DNA of 64,000 nt from Cymbomonas tetramitiformis (Eukaryota > Chlorophyta > Pyramimonadophyceae > Pyramimonadales > Pyramimonadaceae): assembly GCA_001247695.2 (NCBI GenBank), contig LGRX02026014.1, forward strand, positions 80,501 through 144,500. The letters are read 5' to 3'. The position numbers were made by a program, and so were the translations under genes. This document shows positions 50,291 to 60,023 of the stretch, in pieces. Every line of letters begins with the position of its first letter. Within the stretch, counting starts at the first letter, position 1. The notes under the pieces were generated by a model that was not told the origin of the DNA, did not search any database, and saw only the letters and a program-made list of their open reading frames with translations.

Positions 50291-53200
50291 GAACGATCCC
50301 GGATCGCCTCGCCATTTTCCAGATGCGAGGAGGGCTGCTGTCAGGATCTGACGACACCAAATCCTCGGTCCCATGGCCGCTGGACGAAGGCGACGGAGTA
50401 CGGCAGTACGCGATGTGCGCGAAGCGCGGTGGCGAATGGTCACTGGACCTGGCCCGAGACGGCCCCGCGACAGCTTGAGACGGTCGTGCAATCTGCGACG
50501 AGCGAGGTGGCGAGTGGCTGCTAGACCTGGCGCGAGATGGCCCCGCGACAGCCCGGGATGGTCCTGCTCCCGCGGCAGGAGCAGGTGGCTGCGCAGGGGC
50601 TCGCTTCGTGAGCCTGAAGTTGGCCAAGTTGTTGGGCGGTGGTGGCCTACGCTCCGCATCTGCATTGAGTGCATCATGGCCCTGCTGCCTGGTGTTGGAT
50701 GCCTTGAGCATTTTCCTCATCTCCCCCAAGCGCACGTACTCCTGAGCCGCGGCATTCTGGGAGAACACCCTACCAGTTCCCCCAAGACCATCCCCCACCG
50801 GGTAGTACTTGGTGCTCGAACCCAGAGAGATGAGCTCCAGAGGTGGCGCTACGTCGCCATGTAGATCGTACTGTTGGAGGATGCCAATCGAGAGGGACTC
50901 TATGTCCACCGGGCGAAGGTACCTGAGCAGCTGGTACGTCCAGACACCAGCGCTCTCGTACCAATGAGGGAGCTGAAGCTCATCCAGCAACTCCTCACTG
51001 TTGTACACGCGCGCATGATCCAGCGTGCAGCGCATCAGCTCGAGGTGCTGCGTGGCTGCACTCGGTTGTACACAGAGGACACGCTCCTTCAGATCCCACA
51101 TGAGGGTGCCAGCGACCTCACCACTGGGGTACGTGAACAGCTCCTGGAGCGTGTGCTGCAGTCGCTGGATTGAGTTGAGGCTATCGAGCGCTCTGCCTTG
51201 CTCCCTGGGCTTGACGACGTCTTGCTTGTTGGCAGGGGATGGCACGTGTGTCATATAGCTCCCCTTGAGCACCCAACGGTCCTTATTCTCATCGTGATCC
51301 AACTTCTGGTCCACATACAGCCAGTTAGGGGGCATCAGCTGGTCCACCATCACCCACTTCTGCTCGAGGCAGCGGACGAACTCCACACAGACATGCTCCC
51401 GGGAAGGTTTGGCTGGCATGTCCTCAGGGAGATCTTGAAGGATGCGGCAAAGACGCGCAACATGGTGCCGGTCCAGGTATAGTCTCTGATCCGCCCAGTT
51501 GTGGTCAAGACGAACGTCCAGAGGCGGGCGAACCCCAGTCAACTGGCCATCGGTGACCCACTTCGCGCGCCCACCCACCCAGGGGTTTGGTGCTGCGTAA
51601 AGTTGCGCAAGCATGCGCTCCGACACTGCCAGCTCGACGGGCGCCAGTAGCGCCAGGTGGCTCCTTCGACCTCCTTCAAGCGAACATGTGTGAACGCGAG
51701 ACCTCGCCTCGATCTCTGCGCGTGTAGCGACTCGGGGTCTAGGGGGCGCAGCAGATGGCTCTGACGAAGGCAGTGGTGACCCCACCGGCGACTCATAGCC
51801 GTCAAGGATGTGCTCAGACCGAATCCCAGAGGCAGCAAACCTCTCCTCCCTCGTGCTCAGGGGTGGGCACCCTAGCCATTCGCACTCCGTCTCATGCCCA
51901 AAGATCTCCGATTGCAAACATACCACTGGGTCCATCCTCCTGGGCTGGTGAGGATGCTTGGGTGTTGTCATGTCGACCAGTGGAAGAACCACCTGAGCAT
52001 CCATGCCCAAAATCTTCGGCGCATGCGACACGGCCACGCAACTTCCCAACTTGATGTCAATCATCAGGGAATTCTTCAACGGCCCAGTGCCTATCAACAG
52101 GTCCCAGGAGTTCTCGGCCTCGAAGGTCACGAAGGCGTACAACCGGTGAAGCGTCATGTGCGGCGTGCCCGCAGCCAAAATGACGTCCACGTAGCAGTAA
52201 TGGGTGAACTTCGTGGGATTGTTGTCACATCTGGTGACCTTGGCGCCGGTGCTGGCTTCATAAATTGTGAGACCCAGCCGCCTTACAACAGAGATAGAGA
52301 TGATGTTGCAGTTGGCGCCGGTGTCCATGAGGATCGCCCGGTATAGCATAAGCTCACCACCAGATGACACCAGCGCCAGCCCCACATACAGGGTAGCATT
52401 CCGCAACTTGCAGATGTGCTGCACCTGAGCCATCAATAACACCTGCTCGTCGGTCAGGTGCTGCGTCATCTTTGCCCTCAGTGCGTCGTAGGCGGAGGTC
52501 TTGATGGTGCCAGCTCGTACATGTCCATGGTCACTGAAGTCAACCACCCCCAGATCGTCCACGCAGGCAGCGGCTGCACATCGAGCGGCGGCGCTGTCGA
52601 CCACACCGTTGGGCATCTCGTCCAATGGCACCTCCTCGGTCGCGCAGTGTCCTGAACCATCTGCCTCCCTTCTTACTCCTTGCGTCGCTGTGGCGTGCGT
52701 GTCCTCCAGCTCATGCTCGTTGACCTCGGTGGGCTGTTCGGTTGCATCATTCGGATCCTTGCCCATGAGCTCCTCCAGCGCCAAAAGGTTCTCGATGTCC
52801 TTCGGGAGGTCGATGGCGTTCTGGGATATCAGGATGGCAGCAATCTGTGAGCAGGCGCGCACGGAGCTGCGAAGATTGGATGCCAACAGGTGGACCTTCC
52901 TGCTGAGTACGTCGGGAGGAACGGCTCTAGGCACCTGAGCGGCCCTGTCGAACTCCTCCGGCGTCTTGACCTGGAAGCCCCGCATCTGCTGAGTGCTGCC
53001 CAAGGCGACAGCGGCGCTGGCCTGGAGACTCGGTGCGTGATCGATGCCAACACCATGACCACCTTCCAGCCCACCCCCAGCAGGGCAGTCCTGCTCATCC
53101 TCCTCGTATTCAGCCTGTTGGGTGAAGTGGGAGTCGTAATCAGTCTCCGCATCACTGACCTCTGATCGGGCCTGTGCATCGGCGATCTTGTCATCCTTTG

Positions 53201-54869
53201 GAGGCGACCCTGCCTGGAGACCTGTCAATTCTGCGGCGAGTTTCTCTTTAACCTCGGCACTGGCAGCCACTTGCTGCTGCTGCTGCTGTTGCGGCTGCTT
53301 CTGCTTGGCCTCAGGGAGTTTAAGCCACTCCTTGGTGGTGATCCCCATCTTGTGCTTATCAAAGCGGTGTGCGATGTTGTAGGCACGCATCTGGGCATTC
53401 TTGACCTCGTCCGGCCACTTGGAGTTCTGCCTGTCCTTATGGAAGTTGGGCGGCACCCGGGCCTCGCGACACCCCGTGTAGCAGCGCTCTGGAGAGTGGG
53501 GCAGGCGCGTGAAGCACCAGTCGCACTGGAACTTCTTCGAAGCATCAGGTGGTGGCACCTTGCTGTAAGAAGGTTTCTGACGCTCGGCATTGTTCGCCAC
53601 CCTCGCAGGTTTCTTGGCGTCGTCGCCACCATGCTGTGCTTGCTCCTTCTTCTTGGGGTCCATGCGTCTGTCCCCAGTCTTGGAGGCAGAACCCGAGCGC
53701 CTCATGGCTGACACTACTGCAGCCAGGTCAAGCCCCATCTGCCTGGCCTCGTAGCAGGAGTACACGCAGTTGAGCCTACGAACCAGCTCCTGCTGCAGTG
53801 TGAGGGCCCAAGCCTCTGCATCGTTCTTGAGCTTGTCCTGCACCTCCACGATCACCTCCAGGTCCTCCCAAGTGACCTTGTTGGGGGCAGGATGGCTGAC
53901 ACGCAGCTGCTCGGACACGCGATCGCGGTATTCTTTGATGCGCAGGCCCTTGATGCATTCCTCGATGTCCTGCCTGACGACGGAGTCCTCCACCCTCTTG
54001 CCGGTGTTGAGTGCTGCCTCCCTGCGACGACAGCTCTTCACGTAGGCGAGGCCGTCCTGCTCGTTGGTCTGCGGCTTGGCGATCAAGAGATCCTCCTTCT
54101 CTTTGGTGCCCTTCATCAAGAATTTAGCTTCGAGCTCTGCAACGAAAGCCCTCAAGGCCCAAAAGTAGTGAGAATCTTCAGTGCCATCTGGCCCCGTGAG
54201 ACCCTTAGTGGAGGTTCCCTCGCCTGCCCACTCATCAGACGCCTCGCCATCCTCATCACCATCCTCGAACACCTTACAAACTGCCCAGGTTGATCCTGGC
54301 GCCAGCTCATGAAAAGGAGGCTGCGCACAACGCACAGATCCCTGGTAGGCGTCTCTCATGGTAAGATCCTTCAGGACATGACAAGCGTGTGAAGCCATGA
54401 CGCCATCCTTCAGGTAGGCAGCGCACCACCAGTCATAAGCGACTGAGGTGGAATGATCATCCCCTGCTAGGAACGAGGGTATGCTATCCCACAATGATCT
54501 GAAGTCTGGCCTGGACTCAGCGAAGGCCTTCTTCTGCTGCTGACTGAGCGCATGGAAAGATGCTGACTTCGTGTACCTACGCTTCTTGGCCTCGAAAGCC
54601 CGCTGCACTTTCGCTACCATGTCCACGAAACGCCTGATGAAGAGCGCTCTGTCCTCACTCTTACCACCAGTGTACTGGAGTTTGACGTCTTCCTTGTCAA
54701 GTGAGTGGCTCTCCCTGTCATAGTAATCCATCTCGTCTACGTCGTCAAGCGCAAAGAGAAACTGGTTTGCAGGCGCTGAGGCTGCTACTGCTGCTGCTGC
54801 TAGCGCTGTTGCTGCTGGTGATGGCGGTGCGGAGGGAGTGGTTTCTGAGCCCGACCCCTCTGCGCTCAT
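50118..54869 (-). CDS. Retroelement Gag-protease polyprotein (no polymerase)
   Basis: 1583 residues from ATG at 54869, no frameshift. Order: Ser/Ala-rich start; helical capsid-like region (about 40-430); Cys motif CX2CX10CX3C near 455 (CDWCFTRLPHSPERCYTGC); glutamine tract near 525; then a retropepsin-like domain with LMDTGANCNII (catalytic Asp 849) and the later flap-side phrase DLLIGTGPLKNSL. A domain of about 500 residues follows that I do not recognise (MPPNWLYVDQKLDHDENKDR, LRYLRPVDIESLSIGILQQY). The end is a duplicated Ser/Pro-rich stretch (AVAGPSRARSS twice) and a repeat-encoded tail. Reverse transcriptase, RNase H and integrase motifs are absent, so this is a non-autonomous element or a domesticated gene. 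I found no flanking LTRs. Confidence 0.82.
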   Translation of the reverse strand: MSAEGSGSETTPSAPPSPAATALAAAAVAASAPANQFLFALDDVDEMDYYDRESHSLDKEDVKLQYTGGKSEDRALFIRRFVDMVAKVQRAFEAKKRRYTKSASFHALSQQQKKAFAESRPDFRSLWDSIPSFLAGDDHSTSVAYDWWCAAYLKDGVMASHACHVLKDLTMRDAYQGSVRCAQPPFHELAPGSTWAVCKVFEDGDEDGEASDEWAGEGTSTKGLTGPDGTEDSHYFWALRAFVAELEAKFLMKGTKEKEDLLIAKPQTNEQDGLAYVKSCRRREAALNTGKRVEDSVVRQDIEECIKGLRIKEYRDRVSEQLRVSHPAPNKVTWEDLEVIVEVQDKLKNDAEAWALTLQQELVRRLNCVYSCYEARQMGLDLAAVVSAMRRSGSASKTGDRRMDPKKKEQAQHGGDDAKKPARVANNAERQKPSYSKVPPPDASKKFQCDWCFTRLPHSPERCYTGCREARVPPNFHKDRQNSKWPDEVKNAQMRAYNIAHRFDKHKMGITTKEWLKLPEAKQKQPQQQQQQQVAASAEVKEKLAAELTGLQAGSPPKDDKIADAQARSEVSDAETDYDSHFTQQAEYEEDEQDCPAGGGLEGGHGVGIDHAPSLQASAAVALGSTQQMRGFQVKTPEEFDRAAQVPRAVPPDVLSRKVHLLASNLRSSVRACSQIAAILISQNAIDLPKDIENLLALEELMGKDPNDATEQPTEVNEHELEDTHATATQGVRREADGSGHCATEEVPLDEMPNGVVDSAAARCAAAACVDDLGVVDFSDHGHVRAGTIKTSAYDALRAKMTQHLTDEQVLLMAQVQHICKLRNATLYVGLALVSSGGELMLYRAILMDTGANCNIISISVVRRLGLTIYEASTGAKVTRCDNNPTKFTHYCYVDVILAAGTPHMTLHRLYAFVTFEAENSWDLLIGTGPLKNSLMIDIKLGSCVAVSHAPKILGMDAQVVLPLVDMTTPKHPHQPRRMDPVVCLQSEIFGHETECEWLGCPPLSTREERFAASGIRSEHILDGYESPVGSPLPSSEPSAAPPRPRVATRAEIEARSRVHTCSLEGGRRSHLALLAPVELAVSERMLAQLYAAPNPWVGGRAKWVTDGQLTGVRPPLDVRLDHNWADQRLYLDRHHVARLCRILQDLPEDMPAKPSREHVCVEFVRCLEQKWVMVDQLMPPNWLYVDQKLDHDENKDRWVLKGSYMTHVPSPANKQDVVKPREQGRALDSLNSIQRLQHTLQELFTYPSGEVAGTLMWDLKERVLCVQPSAATQHLELMRCTLDHARVYNSEELLDELQLPHWYESAGVWTYQLLRYLRPVDIESLSIGILQQYDLHGDVAPPLELISLGSSTKYYPVGDGLGGTGRVFSQNAAAQEYVRLGEMRKMLKASNTRQQGHDALNADAERRPPPPNNLANFRLTKRAPAQPPAPAAGAGPSRAVAGPSRARSSSHSPPRSSQIARPSQAVAGPSRARSSDHSPPRFAHIAYCRTPSPSSSGHGTEDLVSSDPDSSPPRIWKMARRSGIVLFVIRNGIDPGREVSYGIDPGTPRVRERSWNAPGTGTILERSRYGNDPRTLQVLERS

Positions 54870-55076
54870 ATATTCCGTGTCAAGGTCCTGACTGACCCGC
54901 TCTCGCGCCAGCCGTCGTGCCTCACGTTCTCTGGACTGGACAGAGGCAGCGCTTGGCTCTGCCTCGCCCTCCGTGGTAAAGTACTGTGTTGATGCTCAGC
55001 CAATGGGACCAAGGAAGAGTCCCCTCTCTCAGCGCAAAGCTCGTTCACCAGTAGACTGGAGGCCTGATTCAGACTG

Positions 55077-56530
55077 GCTTAGGCCAGTGCACTGAGTGCT
55101 CCTGGACTCGCCTTGCTGAACAAGCGAAAGAACGAAACGCGTGCGGCCAGCGAACGCCTAAAGGTCCAGCACTGTGCTTCAGCGCTCTGAATCAGCAGCA
55201 GATGCAGAATATTCGTGCGAGGAAAAGTTAAAGCTGGGCCAGTGTGCTGAGCACTTCTGGATTAGCTGGGCCAGAGTTCATCAAGAGCACAATGAAAGTG
55301 AGGGCAACTCCCGACACCAAGAATAGCACTGATACGCAGCGGTGTAAGCTAGGCCAGTGTGCTGAGCACCCCTGGATTCACAACACCACTGCTAATCAAG
55401 GGAACCATGGCTGGCATAGAAGCTCACTCCCCAGTCCAGTAAGCAAGTACCAGGTCGCTGGCAGAGTTGGGAGCTAAGCCAGTGTGCTGAGCACCCTGGA
55501 TTCGCAACACTACTGCTGATTCAGAAGGTGGCCTGTGATATGAGGGCCTCACCGGCTGACCAATACCGTAGAAAAGATAGAAGAATTCTCCAACACATTA
55601 TGATAAAGCACTAGAAGGCCACTCCAGTAGTAAGCAGCACTCCAGGCTGGAAAAGTAATTAACTCTGAATCCACCAGATAACTGTGTCACACCAGGGAAT
55701 ATCGCTTGAAAGACCACTCAGTTGTCGCCTTCAGGGCTGATGCTGCTGCCAGTCCTCTGGCAAGCTCTTCCCCTGCTTCAGGCTTAGGCCAGTACACCAG
55801 GGGTGTCCCTGGATTAACCGTCAGACAAGGTGGAGCTGCCCAAGAAACCGTAAGTTGCAGTTCCAGACATAGAACAGTGATTCACTGCTGATCCACTTCT
55901 TCGCTGGTAAGTAAAAGCAGATGTCGCCGCTGATTAGCTCCTAGGCCAAGCACACCTGCCTTTCAGCTAGGCCAGTACACCAGGGGTGTCCCTGGATTCA
56001 CTTCAGACAAGGTGGCCAGCTGGAGAACCCACTGGAAGGTAGTTCATCAAGGTGCACATTAGCTGTTGATCCACTCTTAGCCGGTAAGACAAGGCAGATG
56101 CCGCTGCTGATTAGCTCCCAGGTAACACACACTTGCCTTTCAGTTGAGCCAGTGCACCAGGGGTGCCCCTGGATTCACTTCAAACAAGGTGGCCAGCTGA
56201 AGGAACCGCTGAGAGGTGCTCATCCAGGTGTACATTCACTGCTGATTGACTTTGTCGCCGCCGCCGCCCAAGCTCATGCCGTGCTGATTAGCTCAAAACT
56301 GGAGGACACTTGTCAGCAGCTAGGCCAGTGCACCAGGGGTGCCCCTGGATTCACTGCAGAACAAGGTGTTGAGCATATCACCGGGTAGAAGGAGGCCGCT
56401 CATGACTAGTGAATTCAAAGCTGATCCGTCGCCGCCGTCACTGGTAGCTCTTTCCGTGCAAGTACCACCAAGTTCAGGGAAGAAAAAGGGTCCGCCAGTG
56501 CACCGTGGGTGCCCCTGGAGTCGCCTGACT
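55077..56530. repeat. Degenerate tandem repeat upstream of the gag-protease ORF
   Basis: The phrase ctaggccagtgcaccaggg followed by gtgcccctggattcac (early copies: ccagtgtgctgagcacccct) recurs at about 55084, 55240, 55350, 55476, 55787, 55970, 56147, 56323 and 56493. The later copies are 170-183 bp apart and also share ctgattagctc and acaaggtggccagctg. The array lies 5' of the ORF in its orientation, so it may be the element's leader or long terminal region. No coding function. Confidence 0.88.
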
Positions 56531-57122
56531 TCCGAATCCGCTCTTTCAACTGCTGCTGACTTCTCGCCAAAGGGCCTTTACTTCCGGATTAACACTGAAA
56601 TAGTTCGCGCAGGACATTATTGTTTTGAAAAAGTATGAAAACAGCAGTAAAATGTATCCGTCAAAATTGATATTATATCACAAAATACGAATTATTGTGT
56701 ACAAAAGCTGTGAGCAGAACTGTCTTAGCACTCTAGCACTGGCACGTGAACAGCCACCTAGTACTTGCGAAGGCAAAACAATAATGAGTCCACTAGCCTG
56801 ACCTCCGGTCAGAGTCTACTTATATCTCAATGCCCTGTCACATTTCCCAAAATTGTAACGGGTTCTAGCCCTTAAATCTTCATCTGGCCAATAGAAAGTC
56901 ATTATTCCATGCCAGCTCTAACAATGTTACCGTTCACCGCATTCTGACTGACACGTCAGCGGCAAAGGAGTCACTGCCATCTTCGTCTTATCATCCCCTG
57001 GTCACTTGATGGTGACCATATCTTCTCTGACAAGTCTGCATCTCACAGATGGTCATCTTCAGCCTGTCATGCTGTCACCACTGTCATGCGTGTCACCAGC
57101 TGAACAAACCCGGCGCGGTACC
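56531..57122. other. Spacer before the RecQ-domain ORF
   Basis: AT-rich, no repeats matching the gag-protease ends. The frame of the next ORF is open from 57006, but its sequence there is not RecQ-like. Confidence 0.35.
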
Positions 57123-57488
57123 ATGAGAAGCCGGCGTTTGTTACAGTTCTCAGCAAAAGCTGTTCAAGTGATTAGGGAAAACTTTCAAAAGGATTTGGTC
57201 ACGAAGGAGGCACGGAGGCGCAAATTGGTCGAAATAGAACAATTTTCTCAAAATGTGAAGAAAATATGCAGACATCGCTTACTTATGGAGCATTTCGCGG
57301 AGGAAGGTGACACAAAGTTGTGTTACAATATGTGCGATGCTTGCTGCGAATCAAGATCCTCAATCCCCCCAAAATCAACAAGGCCACGGCGAGCGAGCGC
57401 GGGAATCGCTGGGAACCGTGGGAAGAGAGCTGCTTCCTCACCTCCACTGGCAAATGCTCGTCGAAGGCGGAAATCCGCCCCTGCTTAA
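57123..57488 (+). pseudogene. RecQ-type zinc-binding domain fragment
   Basis: 121 residues from the first sensible ATG. The phrase CRHRLLMEHFAEE with LCYNMCDACC matches the zinc-binding subdomain that follows the helicase core in RecQ helicases (four cysteines: C, then C, C, C in CX3CX2C spacing, the last doubled). Before it is a charged helix. After it comes a basic Ser/Pro tail (RPRRASAGIAGNRGKRAAS, ARRRRKSAPA). The helicase core, winged helix and HRDC are missing. It could be a broken gene, an exon (a possible acceptor gtttgttacag lies just inside), or a small stand-alone protein. Its stop overlaps the stop of the BTB gene on the other strand in the shared bases ttaa. Confidence 0.6.
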
Positions 57489-58912
57489 GATAACGAAACA
57501 TCGGCTCCTTGTGTCATTGTGTTACGCCCAGATATATGTTGCGGACCGGCAGCTTCAGATTGCTTCGAAATTATCAACAGCGCGGCCAAGCCTTTCACGC
57601 ATCGCCGGATGCCTGAGTCGTAGGTGATCTGCACCTTCGCTCCGGGCAATTGCCGATAGTGAGTTCCAGTGTACAGATTCGAATCGACAAGCTCGCTTCG
57701 GAATCCCGGTATCGCCACGGAGAAGCCACGGTACGAGTACTTCAGCAGACGACTGGCGTAGGTGGGGCCGTCAAAAGCCGTGTCGACCATGTTCACGCGA
57801 TATTCTAGCGCACGCTTTGCTCGCGGCAGGCACCAAACGGTATCACCGTCGTACATCACGCAGCTGGAGTCCACGTCGAAATGCAGAAGCACCTCTTCCA
57901 TGGTGCGATAGCATTGCAATACAATTTGCACGTTTCGGAGCGGATAGCCTCGGAAGATGGTCAGGGCGCTCTGAGTTCGCATCAATAAGACGTGCGTCTT
58001 GTCCTCTTCGAACGCATTTTTCATGATCGATTCGACGATGAGTCTGAGCGTTGCACGCGCCTCGGACGGTGAAGAGCCCACGATGAAAATGTCCACGTCG
58101 TGCTGCTCGGGTCGGTTTTCAAGACCTCTGAGCGTCTGAACGTGGGGCAGCCGTTCGTCACACGGCGCCTCCATCAAGCATTTCAAAACCGATCCGCCCG
58201 CGTAGCGCACATTCGTGTGGTCTTTGAGAGCCTCCACGATGCCGCCGGTGAACATGTTGTAGCGTCGGCGAAAAAGCGTTTTGGGATGGGGAGATCGACT
58301 GAGCTCGTCTTCGATCGCGGCCTTCGGCGCGCCGTCGGCTTCTGACGACGGTTGCCCGAATATCGCATGATGCCGCAGTATGATGGGCGTCTCGAGACTC
58401 TTCGAGTCTTTCTTGATGAGCGTCTCCATGATCGCGGGGTCGAAAAGATCGATTAACAACGAGGAATCGCACCGTGTTGGAGAGTTTGGATCATCATCAT
58501 ACGCCAAAAGGGCCTTCGTTTCCGCCGAGCGCAGCTCCCTGTCAGCTTCGCGCGCAATGTCGGACATGGGATCGATTTTCCCGAACAAATGGCATTTCAG
58601 GCTGGGTATGCCATAGAAGTCCGCTTCGCTTGCGAGCCGCTGTCGAAGTTCTCGGCGCGCCACGTGATCGATCGTTTTCGTGCGCAACCAGTCGAGGACA
58701 TGCGGGAAGAGCTCCGGGCTTCGATCCACAGATACCACATGCGATTGCGTTGCGGATGGTTCGGCGTCGTATTTGAAGACATTGGCGAAGTACTCGCTCA
58801 AGCCTAACGTGGCCCTACGGGTCTTGAATTCACGCCCCCCGACGTCCACCACCACGGTGTCGTCGCTAGGCGTGGAGGGACCGCACGCGCGCGGGCGTTT
58901 GTGGACTTGCAT
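57485..58912 (-). CDS. BTB/POZ plus nucleotidyltransferase-like protein
   Basis: 475 residues, intronless, ATG at 58912. Residues 18-110 form a BTB (T1/KCTD-like) domain: VVDVGGREFKTRRATL, then FPHVLDWLRT and LASEADFYGI. Residues 215-410 contain YAGGSVLKCLM (GGS 239-241), HDVDIFIVG (D272 and D274), QIVLQCYRTMEEVLLHFDVDSSCVMYDG (in parts) and LPRAKRALEYRVNMVD. GGS followed by DxD and a later FDVD is the metal-binding layout of polymerase-beta-fold nucleotidyltransferases. As I remember, similar BTB or ankyrin fusions occur in protists, fungi and giant viruses. Whether it transfers nucleotides is unknown. The TATA box at 59085-59094 lies about 175 bases before the start. Tail-to-tail with the RecQ fragment; divergent from the gene at 60024. 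Confidence 0.82.
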   Translation of the reverse strand: MQVHKRPRACGPSTPSDDTVVVDVGGREFKTRRATLGLSEYFANVFKYDAEPSATQSHVVSVDRSPELFPHVLDWLRTKTIDHVARRELRQRLASEADFYGIPSLKCHLFGKIDPMSDIAREADRELRSAETKALLAYDDDPNSPTRCDSSLLIDLFDPAIMETLIKKDSKSLETPIILRHHAIFGQPSSEADGAPKAAIEDELSRSPHPKTLFRRRYNMFTGGIVEALKDHTNVRYAGGSVLKCLMEAPCDERLPHVQTLRGLENRPEQHDVDIFIVGSSPSEARATLRLIVESIMKNAFEEDKTHVLLMRTQSALTIFRGYPLRNVQIVLQCYRTMEEVLLHFDVDSSCVMYDGDTVWCLPRAKRALEYRVNMVDTAFDGPTYASRLLKYSYRGFSVAIPGFRSELVDSNLYTGTHYRQLPGAKVQITYDSGIRRCVKGLAALLIISKQSEAAGPQHISGRNTMTQGADVSLS

Positions 58913-59084
58913 GATCGTGACGTATAGTGCGGGTGCGAGGAATTTTGGGGAAGCAACGTTCACGACTATATCCAATCAATCGTCCGTGCAGCTTGATGTT
59001 CGACGGCAGACGGTATCGCGCGACCGATGAGGGATCCGCGCCGTATGCCCCGATGCCCTGGTGCTGCGCCGCGCATGGGTGGGT

Positions 59085-59094
59085 GTATTTATAC
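59085..59094 (-). promoter_or_regulatory. TATA box of the BTB gene
   Basis: On the minus strand the sequence is GTATAAATAC, about 175 bases upstream of the ATG. The same ten bases head the divergent gene. Confidence 0.7.
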
Positions 59095-59125
59095 ATCACA
59101 CCAAATGTGGCGGCGATATGCAGTC

Positions 59126-59710
59126 GAGGTGCGCGTGTACCGCGCGCTTTGTGGTCCGCGCGTGCCCGTTGTATTTTCAAGGTCTGCTTGCGCCAAAAAG
59201 ATTTTGATCCGCGGCCGTACGCACCGAAGACTGTGTTCCGCGCGTGCGTCCATTTTCCAAGAAGTGCATTCTGGGCTCCGCAGGTACATCGCGAAAGAAG
59301 TGGGTCGTACACCAATAAACTTAAGGTTCTGCGAGTGCACAAAATCCCTGGGCATTGCGCGTGAATCGCACATTTAGGGTCTGCGGATGCACCGAAAAAA
59401 CGCTCCGCGCCTGCACTCGTTTCTCGAGGTCTGCGAGCGCATCAAAGTTGTGGGGTCCGCTCGCGCGTAGACACTTTGTGTAGTGCGCGCGCGTACTAAA
59501 GAATTCGGCCCCGCGCGTGCACCCCATTATTTTTTGGGTCGCCGCGCGTGCACCTGACATTACGAGGGAGGTATGCGCGAGGTTCCCAGGTCCGGGTGCC
59601 CACCAGAAACGCGGAATCCGCGCGTGCACCGAATTTGTGATCCATGCGTGTACCCAATTTTTGAGGTCTGCGTGCGCGTGAAATGTCGGGGGACTGCGTG
59701 TACCGCCGAC
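59126..59710. repeat. Degenerate 26-bp array between two divergent genes
   Basis: About 22 loose copies of ggtccgcgcgtgcacc plus an A/T-rich spacer of around 10 bp follow each other at 21-40 bp, mostly 25-29 bp. Examples start near 59151, 59234, 59402, 59508, 59538, 59614 and 59639. The GC core alternates purine and pyrimidine (gcgcgtgcac), and the spacers are runs such as gaatttgtga and attattttttg. Confidence 0.8.
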
Positions 59711-59818
59711 GCACGCACAGAATCACTAAAAACGTTGGCCGCCTGTCTACGCGGTGCGTGTGCGACTTGCCTCTTCTGGCAGCATCCAATCACCCCACGC
59801 GTCTGTACGTACGCCGAA

Positions 59819-59828
59819 GTATAAATAC
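59819..59828 (+). promoter_or_regulatory. TATA box of the 268-residue gene
   Basis: GTATAAATAC, 196 bases upstream of the ATG at 60024 and facing away from the identical box of the BTB gene. Confidence 0.7.
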
Positions 59829-60023
59829 CGCGTCAATAGTCGCGTGCATAAGAGCACAAGGGCACACGTCACAGCACGCTTGGCACGAAAGCATTAAGCC
59901 GTCCACGTAACGGCGTCCTCGATACGACATATCATAACTAAGTCATTGCCGCAGACACGCCACGGATAATACGAGGTAGGGGCCCGAAATGTTGCAGACA
60001 GCGTGTGAAGCACCGATCTCGTT

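Noticed and set aside
59126..59710. CRISPR-like array
   Set aside because: Units are degenerate, spacing is irregular, spacers are not unique sequences, and the host is a eukaryote.
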